Origin: Spirodela intermedia
Taxonomy: Eukaryota; Streptophyta; Magnoliopsida; Alismatales; Araceae
Direction: 5' to 3'
NCBI GenBank assembly: GCA_902729315.2
Contig: LR746275.1
Span: 312,501-376,500 of the forward strand
Length of the DNA stretch: 64,000 nucleotides
Positions within the stretch are counted from its first letter, which is position 1. Every line of letters begins with the position of its first letter. Positions 37,561 to 49,580 of this stretch are shown here, piece by piece. The position numbers were made by a program, and so were the translations under genes. The notes under the pieces were generated by a model that was not told the origin of the DNA, searched no databases, and saw only the letters and a list, made by a program, of their open reading frames with translations.

Positions 37561-38390
37561 AATGCTTGCCAACATGTCGCTGGAGGAATGAAATCAGGAT
37601 AAAAGCGGCAATGGAGTCACAACGGCACCTAGTCTATTGTTATTATCATTGCTTTATTATTTATTATTATTCTCATTAACGTCGTCATCAGAATTTTGGA
37701 TTAAGTCACTAATCAGAGAAAGGTATGCGTGTCAAACAAGGTATTCAATTATCTTATCATTATGGCTACGCCTGATATTACTGTTCTTTCATGCAAGTAG
37801 CACCATTGATCAACTTTTGTCTATGAACGGTGTTTATAGCGACTTTCCTTAAACGAGCTAGTGGAGTAGGTTGTGGCTTTTGTGTGTCAAGAGGCTAGGA
37901 GTAAAACTCAAATAAATTCAAATAAATGACACTAGAAAGATCACATTCGAGTTGTCTCACTTCCGCTATGGAAGTAAACTATTTGAAGAAAATGCACAAC
38001 AAAGTAAATTCCATCTAGATTTCTTTCCGACCAACAGTGCAAAGATACACCTGCACATTCCTTCAACGACACCAATTTAAATTCCTAAAATTCGTCAAGC
38101 ACACACCATGGTGTCTTTTAGAAACTCATCCTTCCCCAATAAAAAAATAAAAAATAAATTTAAATTATTTATTTCCCATGACATAAAAAATGAAATAAAT
38201 TATGTATTCTACATAGTATCCTTCTGTAATTCATGTTACTTAGGATAATGACCAAATCTTGCTAATTTTCAGTAAGATTATTTCTGGAAATTTCTGTGGT
38301 TTTTTACCTCACATTCAAATTGTGTATAATTAGATTGTATGTCGCTTAACAAGTTGCTTTATTAAATATTTTTAGCCACTATGTCAAGTT

Positions 38391-38750
38391 TCTCATTATG
38401 CCAGAAAAATTAACTATTGAAAATATTTTCGTTTGGTATGTCTCTTACAGCCATGAATCTAACTTGGCTCAAAGTACACCCTTAAAAAAAGTGTTTATAG
38501 TTAGAAAGTGTTCCCGATTTTAGAGTTTGAATTCATGGACACCATCTACATGTAAGCAGACATATCACATGTGTTACTGTCATATCACGCATCAACCAAT
38601 CTCAAATATATGAAGACTCTGGATCTTCTAAAGAGGACACGTTAATAATCTATTCCTTGTCGGAGCGTTGGTGAAAGCCATGGAACCTGAGAGTAAAAAT
38701 AAAATTTCCTCGGATAGACATAAATATGAATGAGGGATCAACATGCTCCA
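38391..38750. repeat. Near-identical inverted island, left copy
   Basis: The reverse complement of 48139-48497 matches this 360-bp stretch with only three substitutions and no gap that I can see. Sequence just outside is clearly more diverged: the block at 39138-39305 has 11 differences in about 165 bases, and 38750-39010 has more differences and an indel. The island is AT-rich and non-coding in all frames I checked. Confidence 0.88.
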
Positions 38751-39110
38751 GGGTTCAACTACTCCATCGCCTGGAATGGAGCTCTAACTCCCCTTCGCGG
38801 TGTATGGAATCCCAACGTGATCCTGAGAGCAGTGGAGATCGTTCACTGCGCCGGAACTTTCACTCCCGGCCTACTGCCGGTGAGAGAGTCCGGCACTCTG
38901 GAAGCTCTTTGACGGGATGCCGGCGGCTCTTCGTTGGCTCCAACGGGCAAGAAAATTCTGAACAGTCGATTACTGTTGGACCTCCACCACAGCGGGAGGG
39001 TGGGTGAGCAGAGGCGGTCAAGTCGAGTAGTTCCGTGGTCTCCTCTCGTCGTCCGGAAAGATTCAGAAGCAGGTGCCTGTCGACGGGAACTCCCCGATTA
39101 ATTAGCATCA
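38726..39110 (+). other. Mirror block with overlapping open frames (left copy)
   Basis: The left copy is open in two overlapping frames (MNEGSTCSRVQLLHRL... and MRDQHAPGFNYSIAWN...), and the mirror at 47878-48162 is open in the equivalent first frame. A one-base indel near 38845 shifts the two copies relative to one another, so a segment reading VHCAGTFTPGLLP lies in different overall frames. No family is recognised. Coding potential is unproven. Confidence 0.3.
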
Positions 39111-39618
39111 CTGGTATTTACACCTGGTCATTAATTAATGTTGCCACCATCTTCATATAATTATTTCTCGAAGGAGAAAATGGTAATCTGGTTCGAAAAA
39201 TATTTTTCGATTCTTAGGAATATTATTACAATTGATCATATTGGTTCTCGTTCCATCCATCTTAAGCCATCTGAGAATTATTTCAACAAAGAAAGAGCTA
39301 TAAAATATGTAGAAAAATTGAAAATGAGATTGATTTATAGAATTATACGAATGAGGAACTAAAACTCAGGTCAAAATGTAGGTAAATATATCAGGGAGCC
39401 AAAATATACGCAAGAGTGTAGAAACCCGATTGTCGCATGTAGCCTCGAAGGCCCCTGCGTCTTGAGTAGCCTTTAATCTGTCTCTTTCTCATTTTCTCAT
39501 TCCCGTCAGATTGTTGCAAGCGAGAGAGGGAGTGGTTTTCAACCCTTAAGTTGTTAGCGCTCTACCACTTATCCAGATAGGAGCCACTGCATATCTTCCA
39601 TCACCATGGACTTCCATA

Positions 39619-39621
<3 letters not shown>

Positions 39622-39658
<37 letters not shown>
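39622..39658. repeat. AG microsatellite
   Basis: A pure AG run of about 37 bases lies in the left arm. The mirror region near 47.34 kb holds only a short CT run, so it expanded after the duplication or contracted in the other arm. Confidence 0.85.
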
Positions 39659-39660
<2 letters not shown>

Positions 39661-40553
39661 TAATCTAGAGGCCTTACGTTACTAATGTAATAAATATAAT
39701 CAGTAGTTTAAATCACCAAAACGTCGAATATAACTATTTTTAGAGGCCTTCAACTCCAGCTGAAGAACGAAAGGGCTTGTTTATGATTCAGTAGGTTTGT
39801 AGACTTTTAAAACTGAATAATCTATTTTTCTTATTAGTACATCAAAATAAATTACGAGGAGGTTTTCATTTCTCTATCTATGGAAGTAGATAGTCTTTCC
39901 GAATATATTATCAAATATTGGATTGAGTAGTATGTTGTATGCTGAATGAATCGTCATCCTGGGTGTACGCCGTTGGAGAGGTAGGGGTCGCAATCTCATA
40001 TTGCATTCCTCTGTGAACTTTGCCCAAAAGCATTGATCAATCTAGTCGGATATGCGCAATCTGAGTTATTAAAAATGGGGGGGAGTAGAGAGAGGATTAT
40101 GATTATGGACGATAGAGAACGACAGACTGCCCATATTACGAGAGAGAATGGGAAGACATGGTTCAATTTTCGAACTGCTTATTTTCTCTCGTGCAGCTTG
40201 TCGGCTGCTTGCTAGTCTCCCTAGGATGCACTTATTTTCTTGAAGAAGATTCGTAGCGGCGGACAAAGAACGGCCACCTCCCCTTCAAACGGGATTCCAC
40301 TCCGCCCTCTAGCTTCCTACCTATGGAGATCTTTTACCCTGCAGCTTCTCCCAGACCAACCCCCCTCCACAACCAATCCTCCTCCGCCCCCTCGCATTCA
40401 CAGGAGTATTCAACTCTGAATGAACCGGCCTTTTGAAACACTTTACCTCCCTCTCTAGCTCAAAAGTACAAAGAGGCTGTGGGTCTTTCAGCCTTCTCTT
40501 CAGAATCTGGACAGGATTTGACAGCATGTAGATTCTGAACAGCAATACTACTC

Positions 40554-40763
40554 TTGAGGCTATATCATCGCCGCAGGGGGATGGGAGACACCAAGAACAA
40601 CCGATTCATTGAGCTCCTCTCATGGTGCGGAAAATGCACTCGTTGGAAAGGTCCAGATCTGCGCCGCCTCCACAGTGACGCGACTGAAAGATTTGGACCT
40701 CTTTCCCGCCAACTTGGTACATCAGTCCGTAATAGCGTTCCTGAACTCCAATGGACAGAATAA
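40554..40763 (+). other. Mirror block, possible small unknown ORF (left copy)
   Basis: The frame encodes 69 residues, MRLYHRRRGMGDTKNNRFIE and onward with SWCGKCTRWKGPDL. The mirror copy at 45395-45601 (minus) encodes 68 residues with the same plan (GDTKNNRFIE, SWCGNCTRWKAPDL). In the first 60 aligned bases from GGAGACACC, five of six substitutions fall at third positions of this frame, which mildly favours coding. Further on the pattern is lost. I do not recognise the family, and neither copy shows an obvious full gene around it. Confidence 0.3.
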
Positions 40764-41150
40764 GCTTTATAAAGGTCGGAAGGGTCTAGGGCTGTAGGGT
40801 CGTTTGAACAATGTTGGACTACAGCGGCAAAACGGTAATGCTGAGGAGGGGAAGAAAAATGAGAGATTATCCTTGGGCAATGAGAGTCATTTTATGAAGG
40901 TCCGCCGTCCTCCCTCGGTGTTACATTCCGCGCTATGGAGGAAGAGAGAACTTCGTCTTGACAAGTGACTCTTCGGAGAAGGAGGATGGGTACTGCCGCT
41001 GGGTGCACAGCCTCGGATGAAGTAGTGCAAGGGGGGAAGGCCAGTGGAGTTCGTATAGAGAGGAAACTCTAACCTTACCAGCTCCGGGAAAGTCATTTTA
41101 ATTCTCATTGAATAGGGTACGTTAGTATTTTCTCAGCATGGAAGCGCAAT

Positions 41151-43431
41151 GTTTACAATTACTAGCCATAATTCCGCATGATTCCTTTTCGCTTTGATGT
41201 AGCTCGCAGTTCCGGTCTGTGCTGTCATTAGATTAACATCATTACGGCGACGTGATAAAAAATTGACCTGAGAAACCTTTATCTCTTACTAGTGATCAGT
41301 GCACGCTAATACCAAGGATCTTTTTCTCGATGTTTTTCTCCTGGTTAAGGCTTAGGATGTGGATGCTGCGTTTTACCTGGGGTAGCACTCGACCCGTATA
41401 GTACATGTATAATTCCAACCTCAGGGGCTCATTACAAGTAGTTCTTCGAAAATATGACCTACAATTCTCCTCTTCTTTTGCGAGCCTTGTCGAGGATTCT
41501 TCTTCGATTCTCTCCTTTTTCTCCTCAGTGGTACTGAAGAGACTCGAAATTTTGGATGAAAATTGATATTTTTCTCATGCTGGCTATTTTTCGTGTAAAT
41601 CCCATGTGGAAAGCTTCGTCCATATTTATTATAATTTACGTTTTGGTCCCTGACGTGGTGTCAAATGACTTCCCTCTTGATTCGTCCGTTACACGAGAAG
41701 AATCATAATTTTGTTGGAGCGTCTTTCCAAATGCCGTGGAAGCCATAGGACGATCTAACGAGAGAAAGAAACAGGGATAGATGTGTCTACATGTACGCGT
41801 ACATATTAATATATAGGTGAGAGGGAGGGGGGAGAGGCAATGATATTTGCACATGTACGTACATCAACATAGGGTGGAGACAGAGAAGTGATTTACACAT
41901 TATTATTTGGCAGCCTACGATTTAGTGCAGTCGACGACACCGACAAACCAGAGAATATACAAGCAAAGAGATCAAGTCTTCGCGACAGCCTATGGGGTAA
42001 TCCATGCACGAGGGGCTCGGTTTTTCATAGGTTCTAAAGAGCAAACGCTCGTTGGGTCTGTATTAGTGGCTCCATCGAGCTGGACGATGAACTCCCCTCC
42101 TTCCTGTTGATGTCGGGCACGCCGACCCAGTACCGCCGGTACTCATTCCTCCCTCCCCTTCCACAGTTGCCATTCCCATTTTCCTCTCAACCATAATGGC
42201 GTGAGCTCAGGAAGTGATTGGAGGGAATGGAGACGGTGTCCTGAGAGAATAGCAAGTCTTCCCTGCACATATGTTAAGCACAAAGGTTTGTCCTGATATA
42301 TTTGCCTTTCCGCTCTCCAAAGCAGTTGGATCCAAATGAACGGTGAAGATTGATTTAACGGACATGACAACACTAGAACGACAACTGTCATATTCTCAGG
42401 AAATAAATAATAAAAGCTTTATATTAACCAAAAGGCATTATTTTCAAGGCAGAGCACAAGTTCTTTTCCTATGAAAATATAATTCCAAACACAGCCTACG
42501 TTTATTGTCCTAAGGACAAAGCAAATATTTAGTCAGCACACCAGTGGTGTTCTGGAATAGCTCTACATCAGTTACTGAAAGACATCTATGTGACGATAAA
42601 TAAAAGGTTACCCCATTAATCGTCAAGTATTTCACTAAGAGATGGGTTATTCAGTGAACCTAGAGGAGTGTAGTCGAGAAATAAATTGACCGTAGCAGGA
42701 TTTTTAATCCTCTTTCAATAAGTTTGAAAGAAAACTTTAAGTGAGGTTTTCCAGAGTATATTTAGTTCCACTTCCAGATTTTATTTTACCGCACTGAATT
42801 GCTAATGTAATTTTATGGATTACCAAGACGTAAGCAGGAACCAGCCCATAAAACGTGCATTAATATGAGATACCTTCCTCACAGCTAGAGGAAAATAAGG
42901 AGAAGATACCGTTGCTGCATCTCCGTCTCCTAACCATGTCTAAGGACAACTGGGGACTCGTATAAAATTTGAATGTCTACCATCGGGTCTGATCTCTGCA
43001 GGTAGATTTAGCCTGGAACTCCTAGGATTTTCTTCCTCTTTATCTCAGTTGGGTGAAACATGCACGCCATGAATGCCATCAAGCATAGCTTTGATCCCTT
43101 TAAATCTCCTTTTAAGGAAATATATTAGAGATCTACAGATATATGTGCTCGTATGTAGATATAACAGACACTTTATTATGTATATAAATATATACATATA
43201 TATATATCATAAAAAAAAAGGGAGAGGGAGAGAGAGATATATTAGATAGCAGTGGCGACAACAGGGACGATGATGAATCAAGGAGTCCATTATTTCTTAT
43301 ACTAATCTGCAACACATTAGGAAAAGGGGAAAGGACAATTTATTCTAATGAGGGGGCCGGCTTGCATGGGGAGCAGAATCAGGAACTTAACGTAGAAGCC
43401 AGGTGACGAGCAGAAGGGCGAAGCAAACGGA
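41151..43431. other. Left half of the spacer between the inverted arms
   Basis: Mirror similarity was not detectable here. Apart from the DUF761-like fragment at 42050-42160, no gene is supported; a TA-rich, GA-rich stretch lies at 43180-43240. It is the part of the duplication nearest the centre and may be unique sequence. Confidence 0.5.
42050..42160 (-). pseudogene. Broken DUF761-like fragment
   Basis: On the minus strand this reads RNEYRRYWVGVPDINRKE and then, after a one-base shift, EFIVQLDGA. That resembles the tail of the gene at 43432-43701 (RERWVGEPDIDWKATEFIAR). The frame change and the absence of a matching N-terminus mark it as a fragment. It has the same orientation as the intact gene 1.4 kb away, so this pair is a direct duplication, not part of the mirror symmetry. 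Confidence 0.65.
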
Positions 43432-43701
43432 CTAGGAAAGTACTGCGAGGATCTGGCTCTCCAAATCGGCGACTCGGTTCCTGTTGTAGAATCTGGCGAT
43501 GAACTCGGTGGCCTTCCAGTCAATGTCTGGCTCGCCGACCCACCGCTCCCTGTCTTCGTCGCTTATCCATACCCTCTCTCTCTTCATCGGCTCCGCCTCC
43601 TCCGCTTCCCTCCGCTGTCCCGGCCTCCTCAAGCGGAGCTTGAAGAAGATTGAGAAGAAGAACCTCGCAGAAGAAGGCTTGCTACATCTCTTACCTCCCA
43701 T
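43432..43701 (-). CDS. Small DUF761-type plant protein, 89 aa
   Basis: A single-exon frame starts at 43701 and ends with TAG at 43432-43434. The N-terminus MGGKRCSKPSSARFFFSIFF is followed by a basic stretch, then an acidic to aromatic segment, VWISDEDRERWVGEPDIDWK, and the C-terminal block ATEFIARFYNRNRVADLESQ. A terminal Glu-Phe-Ile-Ala-Arg-Phe block of this kind is typical of plant DUF761 proteins, whose biochemical role is not established. A good TATA box on the minus strand (CTATAAATA, 43818-43826) lies about 120 bases upstream of the ATG. A 5'-truncated, frameshifted relative is at 42050-42160. The gene sits in the centre of the large inverted duplication. Confidence 0.75.
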   Translation of the reverse strand: MGGKRCSKPSSARFFFSIFFKLRLRRPGQRREAEEAEPMKRERVWISDEDRERWVGEPDIDWKATEFIARFYNRNRVADLESQILAVLS

Positions 43702-43817
43702 CGCTCTCCACGACGTACTCCTGTACCTTACCTACTCTTCTCAAAACAGATGTCTGTTCGTTTGGAACAACACGAGGAGAAACCAGAGTTCTTGCTTCAT
43801 TCAATCGAAAACTCTGT

Positions 43818-43826
43818 TATTTATAG
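43818..43826 (-). promoter_or_regulatory. TATA box of the DUF761-type gene
   Basis: The minus strand reads CTATAAATA about 117-125 bases upstream of the ATG at 43701, a usual distance for a plant core promoter with a short leader. Confidence 0.55.
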
Positions 43827-44969
43827 CGACGTCGGAACACTGTGCATGGTCATGAAGAGTTGGAACCCGTCGCTTTCTCTCCCTCTCTCTCCCTCTCTCT
43901 TCCCATTTGCTTTTGACCGAGACTACCTTTCTTCATCACCAACTCATAGTGACAGTTGATTCGCAGTGGACCTTCCTCTTTCGTCCTGATATTTTTTTTC
44001 TTTCTGGAGGAATCAAAGGGCCTGTTTCTTCCTTCTCCTCTATAGCTAACATATCCCAACGTACACACTCTACGGAGTCGATTTGGAGAATTATCTGTGT
44101 CCATCTCTGCACATCTCCCCCCCTCCCTAATTCTCTCTCCATCTTTCTTGCTCGCTCCCTCACTCCTGCTCTCTCGTTGGCTCAGACGATGCACGGTCTT
44201 AGATGATGGCATGATATCCCTCTCGCTAGGTTCGTCCTCGATTTCTTTCGCAATCATCTAGTGATTATTTTGCAATTCACACCTCTTTGGATAGTTTACA
44301 GCGAAGAATATGATGTATGACAAAATTGACGCTCCATCGATTATGGATATGCGACACCATCTCGCTCCACCCCACCCGTCCTCCCTCTCTCTCTCATCAC
44401 CCAGGAAGCCTAATGGGCCTCCAAATGCCATGCTATCCATGGGACATCCACGGGACCCATTGGCCGCTTCACAGTTCAGATTCCCAATGAGATCTATAGA
44501 TGAATGGATGAGCGTTCGAATTGTAACGTTCTTTCCCTCTCTCCCTTCTTTCGAGCTGCAATTTTAGGTAGAATCTCGTTTCTATGTACCAGGCCGTCAG
44601 CACGGGAAGTTCAGCCCCCATTTATACAGCGGAGTCATCGTCCGGAGCGCAGAAGGATTCCATGCCTCGCGATTTTTTTATGGGCGAAATGCAAATTTTC
44701 GACATTTAATCGAATGATCGATAAATGGGATCGTCGATGGGCCAAGCTGGACCTGTCAGGAATCCCATCGCCGAACCGAGAAGAGAGAGATACATAGACG
44801 GAGACAGACGAAAAAAGTGTTGAAAGAAAAAGATGAGAGAATCTAAGATATACGGCAAGGGAAAGGGAGAAAAGAGGAAGACAGACAGAGCGAAAAGAAC
44901 AAAGAAGGAGAGACGAAGAAAGAGAACAGTAAAGAGAGACGATTTCTTATTAGTAGTAAGCTAACAAAG
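43827..44969. other. Right half of the spacer between the inverted arms
   Basis: No gene is supported. The stretch has several CT-rich tracts (43870-43900, 44380-44400) and a purine-rich tract at 44780-44940 of GA-type sequence. Open frames of up to 135 codons cross these tracts on either strand and have no recognisable features. Confidence 0.5.
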
Positions 44970-45023
44970 ATTTCGCTTCAATGCTGAGAAAATACTAGCG
45001 TATCCGATTCAACGAAAATTGAA

Positions 45024-45601
45024 AATGGCTTTCCGGGAGCTGGTAAGATTAGAGTTTATGCTCCATACGAACCCCACTGGCCTTCCTCCCCTCAACTATT
45101 TCATCGGAGGCTGCGCACTCAGCGGCACCACCCATCCTTCTTCTCCGTAGGGTCACTTGTCAACACGAAGTTCTGTCATCTTTCTCCATGGCGCGGAAGC
45201 CAACACAGACGGAGGACAGCAGACCTTCATAAAATGACTCTCGTTGCCCAAGGAGACTCTCATCTTTGTTCCCCCTCTCAGCTCTACGTTTTGCCACTGC
45301 AGTTCACCATTGCTCAAGGAACGCTGCAACCCTATGCCAGAAACCCGAAACGCCTTCCCTCCGCCTCGCCCCACTCTACAGATCTTTCTAAAGCTTATCC
45401 AGTCCAATGCAGCTGAGGAACGCTCCTACCGACAGATCTACCAAGTTGGCGACGAGATCCAAATCTTTCAGCCGCGACCCTGTGGAGAAGGGGAAGATCT
45501 GGAGCTTTCCAGCGAGTGCAATTTCCGCACCACGAGGGGAGCTCGATGAACCGGTTGTTCTTGGTGTCTCCTATCCCACTACGGTGGTGGTATAGCCTCA
45601 A
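45024..45601. other. Mirror block, possible small unknown ORFs (right copy)
   Basis: The minus strand at 45395-45601 encodes 68 residues homologous to the left-arm frame at 40554-40763 (GDTKNNRFIE, SWCGNCTRW). A different minus frame at 45153-45407 continues for 84 codons with GIGLQRSLSNGELQWQNVEL, but the left arm lacks most of this segment. On the plus strand, 45024-45149 (MAFRELVRLEF, GLPPLNYFIGGC) pairs with the minus-strand frame 40887-41108 of the left arm. No family is recognised. Confidence 0.3.
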
Positions 45602-45620
45602 CAGTAGTATTACTGTTGAG
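45599..45620. repeat. Perfect short hairpin CTCAACAGTA/TACTGTTGAG
   Basis: Ten-base arms separated by GTAT form a perfect inverted repeat, starting at about 45597. The left-arm counterpart near 40540 is degraded. The half-site CAACAGTA recurs several times within the large inverted duplication. Confidence 0.7.
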
Positions 45621-45699
45621 AATCTTAAATGCTGTCAAATCCTGTCCAGATTCTGAAGAGAAGGCTTAAAGGTCAGCAGCCTCATTCAGAGTCCGATTG

Positions 45700-47300
45700 A
45701 CGTGGGACAAATGGACGAGAATGCACAAGTACAGATAAAAGTCTAGCAATTTATGACTAGAAGAGTCGTTTAATTAAAGGGAAAAGGTCTTCAAATAGCT
45801 AAAAATCACTAGCGAATAGAAATGTCTAATCGATCGATTTAAGAAAACTATTGATGTAGCATACTACTCGACGTATCAGAGATCAGTTATCACGTAGTTA
45901 TGATCGTCGACATATGCAATAAAATGGCTACTTCGCTGATCTCTCGGCGGTGATTGCAAGAAGATATATTAAAGAAACAAGTAATAAAAGTATGAGAGCG
46001 AGCGAAAGTGTCTGTGATGGGGGAAGAGATGTCGACACGACAGAATATTCGTTCGCAGGCTTCGACAGGCAGTCGTGTCGCAGGCTTCGACACGGCAAAC
46101 CACAGGGTCGACACAGTGGGGGGAAAACGATGGAGGAGGTGAGGAGGGTGGATGGTGGCGATACTGGGGCTCCAACCGGGCAACTTGGTCCTCACAACCA
46201 ACTCCTACCGGCAGCGACAGGGTTCTCTCAACCAACTCCAACCGGGACGACAGGATCTGAAATCTCAATCAAAATGCACTGACTCGAAAGGTAGGGTTTG
46301 AAGCCTTTCAAGGTCCTTACAGTTCCGAAATAAAGATAAAAATAATGGACAATTAATATTAGAAGAAGTCGTCAAAATCAGGACGATTGCGACGACGACG
46401 GAACGGCGGTGGGACTTCGCATCCTCCTCTGGCTGAGGAACTTGCGCCGCTTGGTATTCAACGGATTCAGGAAGTTGCTGGACGGCTCCGGAATTCCAGC
46501 AATCTGTGAGCGAGGCGCTTTGGATCCAAGCTGCGGGACATCCAAAATTCCTGCAAAGGTGGCTGAGTCTACAAGGGGCTCCGATCCTCCATCAGCGATA
46601 CTACTGTCGTTAGTGGGGGCAAGAGGTGGGGGTTGTGTGTGTCAAAGATCTCGACAGGTAGGAAGCTAAATCGCAGAATCTTATCGGTAGGAGAGGTGGC
46701 CATTCTTCATCCGCTATGAAGTTTCTTCAAGAAGGAGATAAGTGCAAATGAGAGAGACCAGGAGGCAGCCGACGAGCTGCATCAAAGAAAATAGGGAAAT
46801 TTGAATCTTGAAGCATGTATCTCCATGGCGTGTCCAACTGTGGCCATATGTCGTCCCAATCCTCCATAATCAAACCAGCTATTTTCTCTCTACTCTCCAC
46901 ATTTTGAATAGTTCAACCTGCGCGAGGCACAATCCTTTAATAATTCTTTGATGCATGTCTGACTAGATTGCTCAATTCTTTTGGGCGAGGCTCACAGCAG
47001 AATATAAGAGATTCCAGACTATGCCTATGCGACGGAGTGCAAAAAGCTACTTAATCCAATATTTGATATATATTATAGAAAAATAATCTATTTTCATACA
47101 TATTCAAGTAGAAAATTCCACATTTTGTTGTACCATCGATGAAGTAGGAAGCAATCATTTTGTTTCAAAACTCTACAACCCTACGGAATCATCGATGAGG
47201 GCTTTTAGTCTTCAACTGGACTTGAAGATCTCAAAAAATCATTATATTCGTTGATTTTTCATTGAAACTATCGATTATATTTAATATACAATTTACCTAA
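45700..47300. other. Right-arm DNA without a left-arm match
   Basis: About 1.6 kb has no visible counterpart in the left arm. It contains a local direct repeat of CAGGCTTCGACA (about 46056 and 46081). Open frames of 86-110 codons on both strands near 45890-46670 overlap one another and are not recognisable. It is either an insertion in this arm or a deletion from the other. Confidence 0.45.
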
Positions 47301-47566
47301 GAACAAGTATATGGTATGAATAATTACATTCTCTCTTCCCCTCTCTCTCTCTCTACAATCTGACGGGAACGATATAATGTGAAGCGAGAGACAGAGATAA
47401 ATGACTACTCGAGACGCAGGGGCCTTCTAGGCTACATACCACAACCGGGCTTCTACACTCTTGCGTATATTTTGGCTCCCCTGCAATATTTTACCACATT
47501 TTGGCCTCAGAATTTTAGTTCCCCATGCGTATAATTCTATAAATCAATCTCAGGAAAACTTAATGA

Positions 47567-48162
47567 TTAATAAACTTTCAATTTTTCTACATATCTTATA
47601 GCTCTTTCTTTGTTGACATAATTCTCAGATGGCTTAAGACGGATGGAACGAGAACCAATATGATCAATTGTAATAATATTCTTAAGAATCGAAAAATATC
47701 TTTCGGACCAGGTTACCCTTTTCCCCTTCGAGAAATTATTATACGAAGATGGTGGCAACCTTAATTAATGACCAGGTGCCGATACCAATGATGCTAATTA
47801 ATCGGGGACTTCCCGTTGACAACCCCCTGCTTCTGAATCTTCCCGGGCGACGAGGGGAGCCCACGGAACCAATCGACCTAACCATCCCTGCTCACCCTCC
47901 CTCTGTGGTGGTCCAACAGTAATAGACTGTTCAGAATCTTCTTGCCCGTTGGTGCCAATGAAGAGCTGCCGGTATCCCGTCCAAGAGCTTCCAGAGTGTC
48001 GGACGCTCTCAGCGGCAGTAGGCCAGGAGTGAAAGTTCCGGCGCAGTGAACGTCTCCACTGCTACAGGGTCGAGGGGATTCCATCCACCCCGAATGGGTG
48101 TTGGGGCTCCATCCCAGGCCATGAAGCGGTTGAACCTTGGAGCATGTTGATCCCTCATTCAT
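47567..48162 (-). other. Mirror blocks with open frames (right copy)
   Basis: The frame 47878-48162 (94 codons, MNEGSTCSKVQPLHGLGW) mirrors 38726-39007. The frame 47567-47758 (63 codons, MPPSSYNNFSKGKRVTWS) mirrors 39138-39362. The second pair is about 93% identical, but substitutions fall mainly on second codon positions of this frame, which argues against coding. Nothing here is recognised as a protein family. Confidence 0.3.
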
Positions 48163-48497
48163 ATTTATGTCTATCCGAGGAAATTTTATTTTTACGCTCA
48201 GGTTCCATGGTTTTCACCAACGCTCCGACAAGGAATAGATTATTAACGTGTCCTCTTTAGAAGATCCAGAGTCTTCATATATTTGAGATTGGTCGATGCG
48301 TGATATGACAGTAACACATGTGATATGTCTGCTTACATGTAGATGGTGTCCATGAATTCAAACTCTAAAATCGGGAACACTTTCTAACTATAAACACTTT
48401 TTTTAAGGGTGTACTTTGAGCCAAGTTAGATTCATGGCTGTAAGAGACATACCAAACGAAAATATTTTCAATAGTTAATTTTTCTGGCATAATGAGA
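48139..48497. repeat. Near-identical inverted island, right copy
   Basis: Reverse-complement partner of 38391-38750 with three substitutions. The three differences lie near 48265, 48211 and 48197; the rest is identical. It begins at the GGAGCATGTTGATCCCTC stretch and ends at the GGCATAATGAGAAA stretch. Confidence 0.88.
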
Positions 48498-49580
48498 AAT
48501 TTGATGTAGTGGCTAAAATATTTAATAAAGCAACTTCTTGAGCGACATACGATCTAATTATTTACAATTTGAATGTCCGGTAATGAAGCACCGAAAATTT
48601 GTCAAATAATCTTATTGAAAGGCCGAAACATTTGGTAAATTTGCTCAGCAGAATGAAATATACAATTGATACTATAGAAGTATAAATTAGTACCATTTTT
48701 TCATCCGCTTAATAATTATTTAGTAATAAAAGCCAAAGTGGTTAAGATAAACGAATCACAAACTAATGCACAGATTTCTAAATTATTTTGAACGCACATC
48801 TTTTTCTTAATGGGGGCAAGTATGAGTTTCTGAAATTCACCAGGTCGTGTATTTATACAATTTTAAAAACTTAAAGTGATATCATTGAAGACAAGCACAA
48901 GTGTATTAAAATGATAGCAATTTTTGCATTCTTAGTTGGAAGGGAACCAATTGAGGATTTATTTCTTTTTGCATTTTTTCCAAATTGCTTAGTTGCTTAG
49001 TGACCTCTAAACCTTAATGGAAAGTTATACAACTTAAGTATATCATTTTAATCTCATTTATTTTATAGCTAGCGTCTTCATACTCCAAAGGGAGTACTCA
49101 TCTGCTTTATAAGCTCTATCTCTTGATATGTATCCACCATAGGGCAGGCCTCCGAATTTTAGCAGGATTACTTTCATACTCTAGTGCATTTTTACCAACA
49201 TATGAAAGATGGTTATCATACAGCAAGGAACACGATACTCTTGAGTAACATTCAAAGCATGTTTAGGTTTAGGGGAATTCCATTATAGATATTTATATTT
49301 TATCTGGCATGTTTATGTAAAATCGCTATAAATGTCATTCACAGACAAAAGTTGATCAATGGTCGTACGTCCACGAAATCACAATATGACTAGATGTTGC
49401 GAGTACTGGGATAATTGAATACCTTGTTCGAAAGGCTCACCCTTTTTCTGATCGGTAACTTTACCAGAAATTATGATGAGGATAATAAAATGATAATAAA
49501 AATAGGCTAGGGATCATTATGATTCCATTGCAACTTGTTATCCTGATTCCGTTCATCCAGCAACTTGCTGGAGAGCATTT

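Larger units (their letters stand above)
30600..41150. repeat. Left arm of a large diverged inverted duplication
   Basis: Blocks in this arm recur in reverse complement, in mirror order, in the right arm (44970-59330). Pairs read by eye (left / right) are: 30.73/59.2, 31.07/58.85, 31.38/58.27, 31.75/57.8, 31.92/57.67, 33.75-34.61/54.77-55.66, 34.88/54.55, 35.03/54.35, 36.5/51.2, 36.75/51.0, 37.2/49.98, 37.5/49.62, 38.39-38.75/48.14-48.50, 39.2/47.65, 39.43/47.44, 40.6/45.5 and 41.1/45.0 kb. Similarity ranges from weak at the outer ends to almost complete in one island. Between matched blocks the arms differ by insertions and deletions, so arm lengths are unequal (about 10.6 against 14.4 kb). 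The arm's only recognisable gene is a pseudogene. Confidence 0.85.

Noticed and set aside
39138-39362. 74-codon frame conserved at 47567-47758, initially attractive as a gene
   Set aside because: Most substitutions between the copies fall at second positions of this frame and change amino acids, so the sequence does not evolve like this protein; the frame in which they would be third positions is broken by stops.
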